A stretch of DNA of 45,972 nucleotides from positions 7,747 through 53,718 of the forward strand of contig MNCI01030541.1 of the NCBI GenBank assembly GCA_015680685.1, read 5' to 3'. The translations under genes and the position numbers were made by a program. This DNA comes from Gnetum montanum (lineage: Eukaryota; Streptophyta; Gnetopsida; Gnetales; Gnetaceae). Positions 44,134 to 45,972 of the stretch are shown in pieces (within the stretch, counting starts at the first letter, position 1; every line of letters starts with the position of its first letter). Under the pieces are notes generated by a model. That model made no database searches. It worked only from the letters and a program-made list of their open reading frames with translations, and had not been told where the DNA came from.

Positions 44134-45972
44134 CATGCCTCTCCTACACGACTATGATAATGCCACATCTAGTGAGGCAGTTCATTGAAGAACTAACGAA
44201 TTAGATGACAATGAAGATTGGAGTATGCAATTTGAAGTGGAGGTTTCCTATAAACAGAAATGAAGGTAACATCGTCCCAACACACGAAAGCATAACTTGC
44301 CCAACGATGATGAACCCCTGCTGGCCACTACAAGCATAACGCAAATACAAGAGGCTGTTCGAATCTCCCGTAGGCATCGTAAAGAGAGCCGACTACCCAG
44401 GCTCGATTTAAACAACTTCCCTAATTTCTCAAGAGATTATGACTTAGATTTGCATCAACATTTACAAGCCTTCTACAATGCTTGCACATGGAACAACATT
44501 GATAATGGTTGGCAAAACTCAAGCTCTTCCCTCTGACACTCATTGGCCAAGCAAAAGTATGGTATAGATCGTTAAAACCAAATTCAATATGACGTTGGCC
44601 AACAATGGTAGAACTCTTTAATGAAAAATATCAAACCTACGCAAGAGTGTCAGCCTTGAGGAAACAAATCCAAGGATGGAAACAAGCACAACATGAACCC
44701 TTGGACATGGCCTTAGAAAGATATTATGCACTGTTAAACAATTGTTCAGGCCATGGGTTCTCCGAGGAAAGGCTAATGTACCATATCATTGATGGGCTAC
44801 ATAATGAAACAAGAGAGACCTTAGGAATATATGCCCAAGGTCAACTATACGAACTACAAACCCATCAAATCCAAGAGCTTATCATGCGGGTAGCAAAAGA
44901 AGAAGGAGAAATGGCTAGATGGGAGAGTGTTGAAAAACATCAACGGGACCAAAATCTCAACTTAACAAAGGTCCATGATCATAAAAAGGAGAAATCGACT
45001 TATCACAAGGAGAAAGAACCATCTTTGCCAGTACAACAATCATTAGAGGAAGTCGAGGCAAAGATCAACAAGATGTTGGAATGGATGCATAAAAAGTGTG
45101 GAGAATTTATTGATATTATTGGAGATAGAGTTTTGACAACCCGAGAAGCAGGACAAAGTACCCATAGACATTCGAAAAGAAGGAATGAAGAAAATAAGAG
45201 CTCAACTGCTGATCATACATATGAATGCAACATATGCCTGTATGATCATCCCAAGGGCCAATGCCCAATCTTATTACATTTATATGAGCATTGGGGAAAC
45301 ACGTTACACCCAGAGTTCGTACAGAGATACTGTGTTCGATCACAGAGGCAACAATCCCAGTCGTGGGGGAAGCCACCCCTAAATTGAAGACACCCTTCAT
45401 ACCATCCGAATCCAAATGCTTATCAAGTTCAACATCTCGTTTCCCCAACTAGGCCAACATACTCTATCTCGCAGCATTATCATTCTCCTCAATACTATCA
45501 GCCCATGCCTTCACCACAACCACCACCTTGTGCATCTTACACCTCTCCCAATTTTCAACATTCTCATCCTTTCCCTCCTACATTGCCACCAACTGTTCCT
45601 AAGGTATCTGCACCACAGCAACAACCCACGAACGCTACTTGTGCTACTATTTCCAACAGCGATGATAGACCTCAACCACATCAAAGACATCCCTTCTTTA
45701 GAAATAACCCTAGAAAGGGACAACATAATTCCAAGGCTATTGCATTCTCTAACTCAGCACAAGTCCAACACTGTGGTGCACCCTTATCTTCGAACCCAAC
45801 GCTTCATGTAACTTCATCAAGGCCACCAACTAACACTCCAACAACCATACGGCCCAATGAACACAGTCATGGAAGGCAACATCCTGATTCTTGCATACCA
45901 TCTAACGGTCCTAAATATCATAGTGGGTCAACTTGTTATCTGGAAACTACATCGTATAAATTGCCCCACTAT
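44134..45972 (+). pseudogene. Element B gag, nearly intact, running off the window
   Basis: Starts at ATG 44134 (MPLLHDYDNATSSEAVH), where element A's next Trp codon is replaced by TGA. Compared with A, roughly 200 bases are missing near 44250. The frame from 44297 gives LPRLDLNNFPNFSRDYD; a one-base shift near 44515 moves to the frame that is open from 44605. That frame has MVELFNEKYQTYARVSALRK, GHGFSEERLMYHIIDGL, a knuckle-like CNICLYDHPKGQC and then one TGA (45385-45387). After it the same frame stays open to 45972 with a Pro/His/Ser/Thr-rich tail (SPQYYQPMPSPQPPP, TSYKLPHY). Three or four point lesions separate it from an intact gag. The protein would form the particle shell and bind element RNA. 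Confidence 0.82.

Larger units (their letters stand above)
43303..45972 (+). mobile_element. Element B: younger relative of element A, 5' part only
   Basis: 5' LTR (43303-43991), a perfect tRNA-Asp-type primer site (43993-44010) and gag (44134 to the window end) on the plus strand. The LTR end, leader and gag match element A, including ATGATAATG, ACAACATTGATAATGG and TATCAAACCTA words. The primer site is undecayed and gag has few breaks, so this copy is younger or better preserved. Whether it carries pol cannot be seen. Confidence 0.88.

Noticed and set aside
1-45972. CRISPR arrays, bacterial operons, phage or plasmid features
   Set aside because: Spliceosomal introns, plant LTR elements and LINEs show a plant nuclear genome; the short repeats present are LTR-internal arrays without regular spacers.

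Overview
This is nuclear DNA from a land plant with a large, repeat-rich genome. A gymnosperm is plausible but not shown: retroelements are heavily decayed, intergenic sequence is AT-rich, and only one clear host gene lies in 46 kb. That gene is complete. A RUNKEL/FUSED-type kinase-like protein with ARM/HEAT repeats lies on the minus strand in ten exons (42540 down to 35296) and predicts 1,384 residues. Intron 4 has a GC donor, intron 5 holds a 112-bp tandem duplication that copies part of exon 5, and intron 9 carries a tRNA-derived SINE. A short divergent reading frame at 42761 (plus) may be the first exon of a neighbouring gene; this is weak.

Layout. 1-5510: the 5' part (LTR, primer site, leader, gag-protease) of a Ty3/gypsy element on the minus strand ('element C'); its pol would lie left of the window. 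5520-9700: remains of another Ty3/gypsy gag-protease (minus). 9700-13550: AT-rich decayed repeat DNA with one faint primer site. 13550-17230: Ty1/copia remnant (minus) with an exact initiator-Met-type primer site. 17240-18058 and 28123-30540: RTE-type LINE sequence (minus), split by a 10-kb LTR element ('element A', 18064-28122) with perfect AATAG target duplications. Element A carries a solo LTR of a related family (27190-28103) in its own 3' LTR. 30740-32760: another LINE fragment, split by a 1.56-kb solo LTR. 32761-32934: a MITE-like hairpin. 35296-42540: the host gene. 43303-45972: the 5' LTR, perfect tRNA-Asp-type primer site and gag of 'element B', a younger relative of A that runs off the right edge.

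The most unusual part is the A/B retroelement family. Element A has both LTRs, a primer site and a gag with an odd zinc knuckle and a long Pro/His/Ser-rich tail, but I see no reverse transcriptase, RNase H or integrase in its 7.4-kb interior. The 3' half instead holds a second decayed coding region: a segment resembling plant 'putative transposon protein' domains, then a long coiled coil. It is preceded by its own TATA box and a cluster of GATATC palindromes like those in the element's LTR promoter. Across the window, three related or analogous LTR types carry different CG-N4-CG palindromes (CGATATCG, CGTATACG, CGTCGACG/CGAGCTCG); in the A/B and solo LTRs these lie just upstream of the TATA box, while no TATA was located in LTR C. 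This looks like an exchangeable promoter module.

All translations, splice junctions and repeat alignments were made by eye from the sequence; no database search was run.
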